Origin: Nitrosomonas sp.
Lineage (GTDB): Bacteria; Pseudomonadota; Gammaproteobacteria; Burkholderiales; Nitrosomonadaceae
Direction of reading: 5' to 3'
NCBI GenBank assembly: GCA_021774075.1
Contig: JAJFJK010000154.1
Coordinates: forward strand, 1 to 32,301
Length of the DNA stretch: 32,301 nucleotides
The stretch's first letter is position 1. Every line of letters starts with the position of its first letter. The notes under the pieces are model-generated. The model had not been told where the DNA came from. It was given only the letters and a program-made list of their open reading frames with translations, and did no database searches. Positions 7,507 to 18,824 of this stretch are shown here, in pieces. The position numbers and the translations under genes were made by a program.

Positions 7507-7635
7507 CTATTCTTGATTCGCGCTATCACGATCATCCAAGACATTCTGGCTTGGCGGATACTGGCCTGGCTTTGGTTCGCCACATCCTACTAAAAAAAAC
7601 GCCAAAATTGCTGCAACGAGAATAGAGTATTTCAT
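7507..7635 (-). CDS. small lipoprotein, 42 residues
   Basis: A short gene encoding a hydrophobic N-terminus with a lipobox (FFLVGCG, Cys at position 18) followed by a proline-rich polar tail (EPKPGQYPPSQNVLDDRD). It should be lipid-modified and membrane-anchored. The ATG at 7635 has AGGAAA about ten bases upstream, and a textbook terminator follows. Both support a real transcript. The tail resembles other entericidin- or LptM-sized lipoproteins only in size, so no function is assigned. It sits alone between selO and the cyclodeaminase-family gene. Confidence 0.75.
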   Translation of the reverse strand: MKYSILVAAILAFFLVGCGEPKPGQYPPSQNVLDDRDSANQE

Positions 7636-7729
7636 AGTATTAATTTCCTATTATTTGATGTTATGTGCATTAAAATATGAAACAGTTAGTTACGAAATCA
7701 GTATAGCATAGGCATTCCCGTTTACTGAT

Positions 7730-8731
7730 TTAATCATGTTTGTTCCCAATTAGAGTACCTTGCAATAATTCACATGCCCGTTGATAAGCCAACCCAGCAA
7801 CGGCTAGATCACCCAAGGCAAGGCCTCTAAATACGAAAGCTGTACGCTCATCATTGGTACATCGGCCTGTAACATCTCCATTAACCAAGCCAGTGAGGTC
7901 TCCTGCAACCAAGGCAGGATCAACCAAAGGTTGGGGCATGCTGGCTTCCTGTTCAAGATCATCGACAACAATACAATCAAATGACGACATGCTTGCACTA
8001 AACCACGGTGCGGCTAGATCCGTCATACTGACGAATGCGCCGGGTTTTAACCAGCGCGCATCCAGAAAAGGAATTAATTGTGGTGAAATGGTTACCGAGG
8101 TGACGATCAGATCAGCGTCGCTGACTGCTTCCTGCGCTGTGTTGCTTGCAATGGCGACCAATCCCATTGCTTCTGCACTCTGGCAGAGTTTGTTTCGATT
8201 TGCACTACCACGGCCAAATGCTCTAATTTCTTTTAACGGAAATAACTCGGCGAATGCTTGCAAGTGACTATGTGCTTGTACGCCGCAGCCGATAAATGCT
8301 GCAATTCTTGCCTCAGGTTTGGCGAGCCGTTTGGCGGCAACTGCACTTAAACCTGCGGTGCGTATGGCGGTTATCCAATTACCATCAAGTATCGCAAGCG
8401 GTAAGCCGGTATCACTATCCAGCAGCGTTACTAAGGAATTGATGCTTTTAAGACCGCGCTTTGGGTTTTCCGGATTAAGTAAAAGAGATTTAACAGCAAG
8501 AAATGGCGGATCATCTGCAGCAGCCAGGGTAGCCATCATATAACGGCCATCAGGCGGCGTAATAACAGCCTTGGGTGCATTCCAGACTTGCTTCTTCTCG
8601 CGACCATGTAACAGATGTTCGATACTTTCCACCACGGCCTGTGTTGTCAACTGTAAACCTTGCAATGAAGTTTGAGATAAATAACGGATATGTGCGGGTG
8701 TTTGAGCGGTAGTTTTTTGCTTGTTATCCAT
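7730..8731 (-). CDS. ornithine cyclodeaminase / mu-crystallin family protein
   Basis: An NAD(P)-dependent family that includes ornithine cyclodeaminase, alanine dehydrogenase and ketimine reductases. The chosen start at 8731 gives about 333 residues, beginning MDNKQKTTAQ; the frame extends 13 codons further to 8770, without a ribosome-binding site. Visible motifs are AVKSLLLNPENPKRGLKSIN, LDGNWITAIRTAGLSAVAAKRLA (substrate loop), and the Rossmann IGCGVQAHSHLQAF. A GDVTGR-like C-terminal segment also fits. The substrate cannot be told from sequence; reduction of cyclic imines or oxidative removal of ammonia are both possible. It is divergent from bipA, with about 150 bases between the starts. 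Confidence 0.85.
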   Translation of the reverse strand: MDNKQKTTAQTPAHIRYLSQTSLQGLQLTTQAVVESIEHLLHGREKKQVWNAPKAVITPPDGRYMMATLAAADDPPFLAVKSLLLNPENPKRGLKSINSLVTLLDSDTGLPLAILDGNWITAIRTAGLSAVAAKRLAKPEARIAAFIGCGVQAHSHLQAFAELFPLKEIRAFGRGSANRNKLCQSAEAMGLVAIASNTAQEAVSDADLIVTSVTISPQLIPFLDARWLKPGAFVSMTDLAAPWFSASMSSFDCIVVDDLEQEASMPQPLVDPALVAGDLTGLVNGDVTGRCTNDERTAFVFRGLALGDLAVAGLAYQRACELLQGTLIGNKHD

Positions 8732-8819
8732 ATAATTCCAGAAATCTGTTGAACACAGCATTTGCATCAAACTGGTAATTTAAAACGCATTTAGAAAATT
8801 AGCAATATTATCAGTCGAC

Positions 8820-8828
8820 TGGTATAAT
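8820..8828 (+). promoter_or_regulatory. extended -10 promoter of bipA
   Basis: TGGTATAAT (8820-8828) is a perfect -10 with the TGn extension. The -35 position (about 8800-8805, TAGCAA) is weak, as is common for extended -10 promoters. A start about eight bases downstream leaves a leader of roughly 40 bases before the bipA ATG at 8878. Confidence 0.65.
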
Positions 8829-8877
8829 GTCGCCCCCCATTGCATCAACTAACAGCTTATTTTTGAGGAATTATTTT

Positions 8878-10692
8878 ATGTCTCGCCCTATTCGCAATAT
8901 CGCCATTATTGCTCACGTTGACCACGGCAAAACGACGCTGGTGGACAAACTTTTACATCAGGCCGGTACCTTTGCCGCACACCAGCAAGTTTCCGATCGC
9001 GTAATGGACTCCAATGATATTGAGCGTGAACGCGGCATAACTATTTTATCCAAAAATTGTGCGATAGATTACGAAGACATCCACATCAACATCGTTGACA
9101 CTCCGGGCCATGCTGATTTTGGCGGTGAAGTCGAACGTGTTTTATCCATGGTGGATGGTGTTTTACTATTAGTTGATGCGGTTGAAGGTCCGATGCCACA
9201 AACCCGTTTTGTGACCAAGAAGGCATTAGCGTTGGGTTTACGTCCGATTGTCGTGATTAATAAAATCGACCGGCCTGGCGCACGCCCTGATTGGGTTGTG
9301 GATCAAACATTTGACTTGTTTGACAAATTAGGTGCGAACGACGAACAACTTGATTTCCCCGTGGTTTATGCTTCAGCGCTGAATGGTTTTGCCATGTTGG
9401 ATCAGAAAAAACCCAACAACGATATGCGCCCCTTGTTTGATACGATTGTAAAACATGTGCAAGCACCAGAGGGCAACCCTGACGAACCATTACAATTACA
9501 AATCAGTGCGTTGGATTATTCCAGTTTCGTTGGCCGTATCGGCGTCGGCCGCATACGGCGCGGTCGTTTAAAACCAGCGCAGGATGTTATGGTGCTAACG
9601 GGGGACAAAACCCCTAAAAAAGCCAGAGTGAACCAAGTACTTGGTTTTAACGGTCTGGAACGCGTCCAGATGAAAGAGGCTTTTGCCGGCGATATTGTTT
9701 TGATTAATGGCATTGAAGAACTCAGTATTGGCACAACCATCGCTGACATCAATCAACCTGAAGCATTGCCCATTAACATGGTTGATGAACCTACCCTAAC
9801 AATGACTTTCCAGGTCAACACATCACCTTTTGCCGGGCAGGAAGGTAAATTTATCACCAGCCGCCAATTACGTGAACGCCTGGAAAAAGAGCTGCGGACC
9901 AATGTCGCCATGCGCTTGGAAGATACTAAAGACACAGATTCTTTTCTGGTTTCCGGGCGTGGTGAGTTACATCTCACCATTTTGTTGGAAAATATGCGCC
10001 GCGAGGGTTATGAATTAGCTGTCTCGCGTCCTCATGTCGTCATCCGTGAAATAGACGGCGTTAAGTGTGAACCTTTTGAGATGCTCACCGTTGATGTGGA
10101 AGAAACAAATCAAGGCGCGGTTATGGAAGCCTTGGGCGCACGTCGCGGTGATTTACAAGATATGGTTTCTGATGCAAAAGGACGCACCAGACTGGATTAT
10201 CGTATCCCCGCTCGTGGCTTGATTGGTTTTCAATCTGAATTTATGACTATGACACGGGGCACCGGTTTAATGAGTCATGTGTTTGATGAATTTGCACCCA
10301 TGCGCGCTGAAATCCCACCACGTAGAAACGGTGTTCTGATTTCCGCTGAAAAAGGTGAAGCCGTTGCCTATGCGTTATGGAAACTACAAGAACGTGGCCG
10401 TATGTTTGTCAGTCCTGGTGAACGTTTATATGAAGGTATGGTAATTGGTATTCACAGTCGTGATAATGATTTGGTTGTTAACCCAATAAAGGGAAAGCAA
10501 CTAACCAATATCCGAGCATCGGGAACGGATGAGGCTGTTACGCTAACACCACCCGTGCAACTGACGCTAGAGTCTGCCATTGAGTTCATTACCGATGATG
10601 AACTGGTCGAAATCACACCAAAAAATATTCGTATCCGTAAACGTTTTCTACTGGAACATGAGCGTAAACGCGCTTCTCGCGTTGCCGCTTAA
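8878..10692 (+). CDS. typA: ribosome-associated GTPase BipA/TypA
   Basis: BipA is a translational GTPase of the EF-G type that acts in 50S assembly and stress adaptation. From the ATG at 8878 the protein has 604 residues, matching the family. The frame opens 17 codons earlier at 8827, but that ATG lies inside the -10 box, while GAGGAA precedes 8878. GTPase motifs are clear: AHVDHGKTT (12-20), [20 protein letters not shown] and [10 protein letters not shown]. The C-terminal BipA-specific part is present ([31 protein letters not shown]). It is monocistronic with its own promoter. Confidence 0.97.
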   Translation: MSRPIRNIAIIAHVDHGKTTLVDKLLHQAGTFAAHQQVSDRVMDSNDIERERGITILSKNCAIDYEDIHINIVDTPGHADFGGEVERVLSMVDGVLLLVDAVEGPMPQTRFVTKKALALGLRPIVVINKIDRPGARPDWVVDQTFDLFDKLGANDEQLDFPVVYASALNGFAMLDQKKPNNDMRPLFDTIVKHVQAPEGNPDEPLQLQISALDYSSFVGRIGVGRIRRGRLKPAQDVMVLTGDKTPKKARVNQVLGFNGLERVQMKEAFAGDIVLINGIEELSIGTTIADINQPEALPINMVDEPTLTMTFQVNTSPFAGQEGKFITSRQLRERLEKELRTNVAMRLEDTKDTDSFLVSGRGELHLTILLENMRREGYELAVSRPHVVIREIDGVKCEPFEMLTVDVEETNQGAVMEALGARRGDLQDMVSDAKGRTRLDYRIPARGLIGFQSEFMTMTRGTGLMSHVFDEFAPMRAEIPPRRNGVLISAEKGEAVAYALWKLQERGRMFVSPGERLYEGMVIGIHSRDNDLVVNPIKGKQLTNIRASGTDEAVTLTPPVQLTLESAIEFITDDELVEITPKNIRIRKRFLLEHERKRASRVAA

Positions 10693-10714
10693 TTAACCAT
10701 GGTTTAACAATGCC

Positions 10715-10738
10715 GCCGCCACTGAATACAGTGGTGGC
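10715..10738 (+). terminator. hairpin after bipA
   Basis: A 10-bp stem (10715-10724 with 10729-10738, one G-T pair) with loop AATA lies 22 bases past the bipA stop. There is no T-run, so termination may need Rho. The remaining bases to 10960 show no gene or repeat that I can support. Confidence 0.5.
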
Positions 10739-10960
10739 AATACAAAGTCTTAACAGTCTTCAAACACGTCCACATTCAGAATTCTTTAAAGCACTTCCTG
10801 TAGCCTGTTTTCTTCTCCCTTTCATGCGCTAAATCATGCTGTTTGGCAATCAATAAAGTCTGTATAGATTAGCTTGCTTTTTACAATTAGAAAGAATATC
10901 TTCAAAGTGCAAAGGTAAGTTGGAGAGGCTTAACCAAATACCGCATTTGTAACCATTTTA

Positions 10961-11368
10961 ATGATGTGGAGTTTCTTGTAGCCAATCATTAATAAGTTAG
11001 TCGACCTGATTCCTGATCCAAATGCCAGGGCCAAAGCGAAAGAAGAGTTTGAAAGAGAGCTTTTGTCAGCGGTAACACAGGCCAGTCAAGCACAAACCAA
11101 AATCAATGAAATAGAAGCAGGCCATAGCAGTATTTTCGTTGCAGGTTGGAGGCCGTTTATTGGTTGGGTGTGTGGTATTGGGCTATTATGGGCATTTATA
11201 CTTCAACCCGTCTTTATCTGGTCGATTACTGTTTTTGATTTAGGTGTTACAAGCATTCCAGAAATTAATTCTGACGGATTGTATCAATTGGTTCTTGCCA
11301 TGTTAGGCATGGGTGGACTCAGAACATTTGAGAAAATGAAAGGCGTATCACGTGAAACAAAACCTTAA
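10961..11368 (+). pseudogene. 3TM-type phage holin, interrupted by an in-frame amber codon
   Basis: The frame from ATG-ATG at 10961 reads MMWSFL, then TAG at 10979, then continues without break for 128 codons. The part after the stop has all the marks of the three-TM holin family of phages and gene transfer agents: LIPDPNARAKAKEEFE, QTKINEIEAGHSSIFVAGWRPFIGW, then membrane segments and LGMGGLRTFEKMKG near the end. Family proteins usually begin with a short segment such as MSFLxP directly before this, so the amber codon seems to replace a single residue. The only standard downstream start is TTG at 11063, which would lose the conserved N-terminal part. No other phage genes are nearby. It is a decayed prophage relic, unless amber suppression or an ATT start (10988) restores it. 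Confidence 0.75.
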
Positions 11369-11392
11369 AAAATAACATCAGATTGTTAATTT

Positions 11393-11448
11393 AGAATATA
11401 ACGGTTTATGTTGATTTTTTCTATCCCAACAAAAAAACGTTATATTCT
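11393..11448. repeat. 11-bp inverted repeat between the holin and gyrB
   Basis: AGAATATAACG (11393-11403) and CGTTATATTCT (11438-11448) pair perfectly. Within the loop TGTTG and CAACA can extend the structure. It lies between the convergent 3' ends of the holin relic and gyrB, so it may act as a bidirectional terminator or be a small repeat scar. Confidence 0.5.
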
Positions 11449-11487
11449 GTAACTCCCTGCCCCAGCAGCTATTTGCCAACCACGGCG

Positions 11488-13968
<2,481 letters not shown>

Positions 13969-13986
13969 TTATATCTAAGCAAACAA

Positions 13987-15102
13987 TTAAATTCTCATGG
14001 GCATTACAATGTATTTATAGTCTTTATTATCAGGAATGGTAACGAGTACGCTAGTGTTGGCATTTTCAAACGCACATTGTATGGTTGCAGCGGAAATATT
14101 ATTTAACAAATCCAATAAATAATTGATATTTAGACTGATATCTATTTCTTCATCATTATATTGTATATCAATATCATCTTGCGCTTCTTCTTGTTCATTG
14201 TTTTTACAGATCACACAAAGATTGTCTTTACTGATAACCAAACGAACGCCCCGAAATTGTTCAGCTTGATTGGAAAGGATCGAAACACGTTGTAGTGCTT
14301 GTAAAAAATCTAAGCGGTTTAACGCAAACTGTTTGTCATTTGATTTTGGAATAACACGATTGAAATCAGGAAATTTCCCATCAATGATTTTAGAAATCAG
14401 CACAATATTAGAAAAAGTAAAACGTGCTTTATTATTAAAAAACTCTATTTTTATAGGTTCTTCGTCATCATTGAGTAACTTGGTTAATTCAAACACTGCT
14501 TTACGTGGCAGTATGATTTGCTGCTTTGCTTTGGCTTCATTCAGATCTATTGATGCATAAGCAAGACGATGACCATCGGTCGCAATGCATTTTAAACAAG
14601 TATCTTCAATGAGGAATAAAAGCCCATTGAGATAATATCTAATATCTTGTTGCGCAATTGAAAACTGGACATGTTGTAGCAGATTTTTGAGTTCTTTCTG
14701 CGCTAAGCTAATGCTTGCTACAGGTTCATTTTCTTCTTTGATTTCAGGAAAATCTTCTGCTGGAAGAATTTGTAAATTGAAAATGCTTTTTCCTGATTTT
14801 ATTTGTAAATGATCATTTTTTCTTGTTAAGACGATTTCTGTATTGGATGGTAGTGATCTTAAAATATCTTGGAGTTTTTTTGCAGAAACAGTTAAAGCAA
14901 AGGGTTTATCTTTAGAAAATTCATTGTTTATGCTTGTTTTTATTTCTATTTCAATATCTGATGTTAGAAAAGTTATTTTTTCTTTATTCTTTTGAATGAG
15001 TACATTAGATAATATAGGTAATGTTTGGCGACGTTCGACAATACCGGTTACTGTTTGTAATGGTGTTAGTAAAGTGTCTTTGTTAGTTTTAATTAATATC
15101 AT
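13987..15102 (-). CDS. dnaN: DNA polymerase III beta sliding clamp
   Basis: The ring-shaped processivity clamp of DNA polymerase III. The 371 residues fit the family (about 366-370). Typical features are the N-terminal LLTPLQTVTGIVERRQTLPILSNVL, ATDGHRLAYAS in the second domain, FPDFNRVIP in the third and the C-terminal YIVMPMRI, whose last residues line the partner-binding pocket. It follows dnaA by 200 AT-rich bases with DnaA boxes. Its codon use is AT-rich, as in dnaA. Confidence 0.97.
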   Translation of the reverse strand: MILIKTNKDTLLTPLQTVTGIVERRQTLPILSNVLIQKNKEKITFLTSDIEIEIKTSINNEFSKDKPFALTVSAKKLQDILRSLPSNTEIVLTRKNDHLQIKSGKSIFNLQILPAEDFPEIKEENEPVASISLAQKELKNLLQHVQFSIAQQDIRYYLNGLLFLIEDTCLKCIATDGHRLAYASIDLNEAKAKQQIILPRKAVFELTKLLNDDEEPIKIEFFNNKARFTFSNIVLISKIIDGKFPDFNRVIPKSNDKQFALNRLDFLQALQRVSILSNQAEQFRGVRLVISKDNLCVICKNNEQEEAQDDIDIQYNDEEIDISLNINYLLDLLNNISAATIQCAFENANTSVLVTIPDNKDYKYIVMPMRI

Positions 15103-15311
15103 TTATTTAAAAGCTAATAACATCTAATAGTTAAACAACAGTTTCTGTATATTTTTAAAAACTATATTAATATCAATTAATTATTTTTAATAGTGTGTTT
15201 GTATGAAGTACATATTTAATTTGTATAAATTGTGGATAAAAAAGCCAATTGTTTAAACTAAGCAGTTTTCCCCAAGTTATTCAATAATTATTAACCACAA
15301 TGTTATCCACG
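15103..15311. other. oriC: candidate replication origin / DnaA-box region between dnaA and dnaN
   Basis: About 130 strongly AT-rich bases (15103-15230, suited to unwinding) sit next to three DnaA-box-like 9-mers in some 80 bases. TGTGGATAA at 15231-15239 is a perfect box on the minus strand. A TTAACCACA near 15291-15299 and TTATCCACG at 15303-15311 each have one mismatch to TTATCCACA. Origins in the dnaA-dnaN gap are known in several bacteria. The region could alternatively just regulate dnaN. Confidence 0.5.
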
Positions 15312-16679
15312 TAATATGTGAATCAGTGCATTGTAATCTCGGTTAATGATGGGATCAGATGCACGTAAATCGTTTATTTTTCGATAACCATGCAGCACCG
15401 TTGTATGGTCTCTTCCTCCAAACGCTTCACCGATGTCTGGTAAGCTAAGTGGTGTTAATTCTTTGGCAATTGCCATTGCCATTTGTCTGGGTCGAGCAAT
15501 AATGCGTGTACGTTTTTTTGAATACATATCGGACACTTTTATTTTATAGTAATCCGCGACAGTTTTCTGGATATTATCAATAGATATCTGACGATTTTGA
15601 ACAGCCAATAAGTCTTTTAATGCTTCTTTGGTGACATCCAGTGTAATTTCCTGGCCAATAAAGCGTGAGTATGCAAGCACCCTTTTTAATGCGCCTTCCA
15701 GTTCTCTGACATTTGAACGTATATGTTTGGCAATGAAAAATGCCACATTTTCATCAAATTTTATATTTTCCAGTTCAGCTTTCTTTAAAAGAATGGCAAC
15801 CCGCATTTCAAGTTCCGGCGGTTCAACGCCAACCGTTAATCCCCAGCCAAAACGTGAGACCAATCGTTCTTCCAGGCCTGATATTTCCTTGGGGTAAGAA
15901 TCACAGGTTATGATTACTTGTTTGTGTGTTTCTATGAGCGCATTAAAAGCATAGAAAAATTCTTCTTGTGTTCGGTTTTTTCCACCGAAAAATTGTACAT
16001 CATCTACCAGTAAAAGATCCAGAGAATGGTAATAAAGTTTAAATTTATCAAAAGCTTTATGTTGATAGGCACTGACGACATCGGATACATATTTTTCTGC
16101 ATGCACATAGCGTATTTTAGCTTTTTTGTTATTTTCATGAACATAATTACCGATTGCCTGGATCAGGTGTGTTTTACCTAAACCAACGCCGCCATAGATA
16201 AACAGTGGGTTATATGCAACACCGGGCGATTCAGCCACCTGAATTGCCCCGGCACGAGCCAGTTGATTGGCTTTCCCTGTTACAAAGTTATCAAATGTGA
16301 AATTTGGATTTAATTGGCTCGGTGTTTTTCTTTTGGGTGTGTGAGAAATAACATTATTGGGTGTTATTGTGTTGTTATTATTATTACATTTGTTCCCAGT
16401 AACATTTGCTTGTTCAGTCTGTATTTCATCAACCAGCTTTAGACGAAAAAAAATCTTTTTTGCAAAGTGTTCTTGTGCAATTTTCTCAATATGCGAAATA
16501 AAATTATCTTTTACCCACTGCAAAACAAATTGATTGGGTGCAATCAACGTAATATTAGCATTATCATTTACTGAGGTATCAAGCTTAAGTGGTTTAATCC
16601 AGGTATTAAACTGTTGGGCATTTAATTCTTTTTTAAAATGCTCAAGGCAAGATAGCCAGAAAGTGTTTAAAGCCTGCAT
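15303..16679 (-). CDS. dnaA: chromosomal replication initiator DnaA
   Basis: DnaA binds DnaA boxes, melts the origin and loads the helicase. The 458 residues contain the four usual domains. Domain I is at 1-85 and a linker with a five-Asn run lies near 99-103. The AAA+ domain has Walker A GGVGLGKT (163-170) and Walker B VDDVQF (225-230). The C-terminal helix-turn-helix carries [15 protein letters not shown]. The start is only 49 bases from the panC stop on the same strand, with a one-mismatch DnaA box (16699-16707) in the gap, which suggests autoregulation. No Shine-Dalgarno is apparent. The rpmH-rnpA pair that often flanks dnaA is not here. Confidence 0.98.
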   Translation of the reverse strand: MQALNTFWLSCLEHFKKELNAQQFNTWIKPLKLDTSVNDNANITLIAPNQFVLQWVKDNFISHIEKIAQEHFAKKIFFRLKLVDEIQTEQANVTGNKCNNNNNTITPNNVISHTPKRKTPSQLNPNFTFDNFVTGKANQLARAGAIQVAESPGVAYNPLFIYGGVGLGKTHLIQAIGNYVHENNKKAKIRYVHAEKYVSDVVSAYQHKAFDKFKLYYHSLDLLLVDDVQFFGGKNRTQEEFFYAFNALIETHKQVIITCDSYPKEISGLEERLVSRFGWGLTVGVEPPELEMRVAILLKKAELENIKFDENVAFFIAKHIRSNVRELEGALKRVLAYSRFIGQEITLDVTKEALKDLLAVQNRQISIDNIQKTVADYYKIKVSDMYSKKRTRIIARPRQMAMAIAKELTPLSLPDIGEAFGGRDHTTVLHGYRKINDLRASDPIINRDYNALIHILRG

Positions 16680-16698
16680 AATTTTTTGTTTTTATCAA

Positions 16699-16707
16699 TT
16701 TGGATAA
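16699..16707 (-). promoter_or_regulatory. DnaA-box-like site upstream of dnaA
   Basis: On the minus strand this reads TTATCCAAA, one mismatch from the DnaA box TTATCCACA. It sits in the 49-base gap between panC and dnaA, where DnaA could repress its own gene. Confidence 0.35.
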
Positions 16708-16728
16708 AGTGTCAAAAATAGTTGTGTT

Positions 16729-17553
16729 TTATATTTCAATATTGTCAATAAGCCGTGTTTTTCCAAGCCAGGCAGCAGTAAGCGCAATTAAACTTTCATC
16801 ATCTGTTTTTGCTGGCAATAGTGTTTTGCTGTTTTGGATTGTAAAGTAATCTACCTCCCAGCCACGTTGAGTCAAGTAATCTATAGCTTTTTTTTGCAAT
16901 GATTCAAAATTTTTACACCCGCTATTAATTTCTTTTTTTGTTTGTTGAAGTATATGGTAGAGCTTACCAGCTTCGGTGCGTTGTGTTTGTGTTAAATACG
17001 CATTGCGCGAGCTGAGTGCGAACCCGTCTGACGCACGTATGACTTTGCAGGCATCTATTTTTATCGGTAAGTTTAATTGTCGCACCATTGTTCGTATGAT
17101 GTGTAGTTGTTGGTAATCTTTTTTTCCAAATAGCGCAAGTTGTGGTTGAACAATATTAAATAATTTCAAAACAACCGTTGCAACACCGCAAAAAAAACCG
17201 GGCCTGAATTTTCCTTCTAAGGTGTCTGCCACAGCGGGCAATGTCAGTAAAAAATCTTGTTGTTCCGGATACAGTGTTTTTTCGTTCGGCGCAAAAATAG
17301 TGTCAACCCCAACCATGCTTAACAGTTTACAATCATTATCAAGCGTCCGTGGGTATTGCGCAAAATCTTCGTTAGGCAAGAATTGGAGCCGGTTGACAAA
17401 AATACTTACCACAACATAATCAGCTTGTTGCTTGGCATGTTCAATCAGCGCAATGTGACCATCATGCAAATTTCCCATGGTTGGTACAAATGCAATCGTC
17501 TGTTTATTGCTAAGTTCCTTGCGTAGCGCAGCAGTATCGTTAAAGATATTCAA
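16729..17553 (-). CDS. panC: pantothenate synthetase
   Basis: PanC joins pantoate and beta-alanine using ATP, the last step of vitamin B5 synthesis. The 274 residues fit the family. The nucleotidyltransferase motif PTMGNLHDGHIALI (24-37) is present with both histidines, followed by VSIFVN, NEDFAQYPRT, FGKKDYQQL and the SSRNAYL loop. The usual NPxQF is changed to NRLQF at 54-58. The start is TTG at 17553. AAGGAG directly upstream lies within the inverted-repeat end of the neighbouring 263-bp element, so the element seems to supply the ribosome-binding site. panB lies beyond the inserted elements. Confidence 0.95.
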   Translation of the reverse strand: MNIFNDTAALRKELSNKQTIAFVPTMGNLHDGHIALIEHAKQQADYVVVSIFVNRLQFLPNEDFAQYPRTLDNDCKLLSMVGVDTIFAPNEKTLYPEQQDFLLTLPAVADTLEGKFRPGFFCGVATVVLKLFNIVQPQLALFGKKDYQQLHIIRTMVRQLNLPIKIDACKVIRASDGFALSSRNAYLTQTQRTEAGKLYHILQQTKKEINSGCKNFESLQKKAIDYLTQRGWEVDYFTIQNSKTLLPAKTDDESLIALTAAWLGKTRLIDNIEI

Positions 17554-17557
17554 ACCA

Positions 17558-17820
17558 GTACTCCTTCAACTTGATATTGACGGGTTCAGCGACCCGGAAA
17601 GTGATTGAGCGCTAGGCGCGTCTCGCCAGGAATGGTTAGCCCTTCTCAAGAGGCGTAACACCGCGGGCAAGTGCTTTCCGGGTCGCCCGAAGGGAGCTGC
17701 CCAGATGATCCAATACGGTGTTGTGGTCTTTGAAAATGGCTGACCATTCGCGGCAGACCACGCCTTGTCTTGAATCATCTGGGCAACTCTGAACTCGTCA
17801 ATATCAAGTTGAAAGAGTAC
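17558..17820. mobile_element. 263-bp inverted-repeat element (MITE-like), element 1 between panB and panC
   Basis: Terminal inverted repeats of about 31 bp (17558-17588 and 17790-17820) match with two mismatches and share the core TTCAACTTGATATTGACG. Inside are two further perfect inverted pairs: 13 bp at 17589-17601/17674-17686 and 11 bp at 17699-17709/17774-17784. The whole would fold into two hairpins on one closing stem. It is GC-richer than its surroundings. A 70-codon minus-strand frame inside (17566-17778) spans these repeats and is probably not a gene. Only one copy is seen in this window. Confidence 0.7.
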
Positions 17821-17986
17821 TAGGAGGCTGTCCGAGAATAGAATAATCTACTGCGGGAAAGCTATTTTGGTCATATTTCCCGATAATTTTCGTTAAATAG
17901 AACAACTATGCGCCTCAAATGATCAAAAAATCTGCCTCAAAATTACTTCCCCTCGCTACGACCACTATTCTCGGACAGCCTCCTAG
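17820..17986. mobile_element. 167-bp MITE, copy 1
   Basis: A 22-bp perfect terminal inverted repeat (CTAGGAGGCTGTCCGAGAAT plus AG) bounds a non-coding AT-rich core. CTAG at both ends may be the duplicated target. It abuts element 1, so the two insertions are tandem. It matches 32135-32301 at about 160 of 167 positions. The family of the parent transposase is not visible; CTAG targets are known for some IS5-type elements. Confidence 0.85.
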
Positions 17987-17995
17987 TATGAACAA

Positions 17996-18790
17996 TTAAA
18001 ATTCGTGTTCTTGGTTGGGAAATTGTCCTGCTTTAACGGCCAAAACATAGTTTGTAATCGCTTCTTGGATATTGTTTGCATCAGCCATAAAATCTTTAAC
18101 AAAGCGGGCTTTTTTGCCTTGATAAAGACCCAGCATGTCATGAAGTACCAGGACCTGTGCAGAACAGTCAACGCCTGCACCGATTCCAATGGTTGGAATG
18201 GATACGGATTGCGTAATCTTTTTGGCAAGTTTTGCAGGAACCATTTCCATTAACAGCATATTTGCACCAGCCTTTTCAAGTATTTTTGCATCTTGTGATA
18301 ATTGCTTGGCGGTGATTGTATCCGCACCTTGTAGCTTATAGCCGCCCAGTTGATGAATCGACTGCGGTGTTAAGCCAATATGTGCACAAACAGGTATACC
18401 CCGTTGCGTTAGAAATTTGATTGTTTCTGCCATAATATGACCACCTTCAATCTTGACCATATGTGCACCGGCAGCAATGAGTTTGCATGCGTTTTTAAAA
18501 GCAAGTTCAGGCGACACCTGAAATGTTCCAAAAGGCATATCTGTCATGATGAATGCTTTATTAGACCCACGCGCTACACAACGCGTGTGATAAGTCATAT
18601 CAGCAAGTGTTACGGATAGTGTTGTACTTTCGCCATGTAAAACATTGCCCATAGAATCACCAACCAGCAATACATCAACACCAGCGTCTTCTAATATTGT
18701 AGCGAAAAGTGCATCATAACAGGTAAGCACCGTGAATTTTTCACTGTTCTCATACATTTTTAGTAATGTGCTTTGTGTGGTTTTCATCAT
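17996..18790 (-). CDS. panB: 3-methyl-2-oxobutanoate hydroxymethyltransferase
   Basis: PanB transfers a hydroxymethyl group from methylene-tetrahydrofolate to alpha-ketoisovalerate, the first committed step to pantothenate. The 264-residue length is typical. Recognisable features are VLTCYDALFATILEDAGVDVLLVGDSMGN (metal-binding Asp at 45), the GESTTLSVTLADMTYHTRCVARG segment, and MVKIEGG. LLMEMVPAKLAKKI carries the catalytic Glu, and PTIGIGAGVDCSAQVLV follows. It follows folK by 34 bases. Its natural partner panC now lies beyond about 440 bases of inserted repeats. Confidence 0.96.
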   Translation of the reverse strand: MMKTTQSTLLKMYENSEKFTVLTCYDALFATILEDAGVDVLLVGDSMGNVLHGESTTLSVTLADMTYHTRCVARGSNKAFIMTDMPFGTFQVSPELAFKNACKLIAAGAHMVKIEGGHIMAETIKFLTQRGIPVCAHIGLTPQSIHQLGGYKLQGADTITAKQLSQDAKILEKAGANMLLMEMVPAKLAKKITQSVSIPTIGIGAGVDCSAQVLVLHDMLGLYQGKKARFVKDFMADANNIQEAITNYVLAVKAGQFPNQEHEF

Positions 18791-18824
18791 GACGGTTAAG
18801 TAAACATAAGGAAATTAGGAAATT

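Noticed and set aside
8827-8877. Longer bipA start
   Set aside because: The ATG overlaps the -10 promoter box, and the added residues are not part of the family N-terminus.
10741-10960. Possible gene or attachment site between bipA and the holin relic
   Set aside because: No long frame, repeat or tRNA-like sequence was found in this stretch.
17566-17778. 70-residue minus-strand ORF inside the 263-bp element
   Set aside because: It spans the nested inverted repeats, so its codons are fixed by the repeat structure. No ribosome-binding site or recognisable domain was seen.
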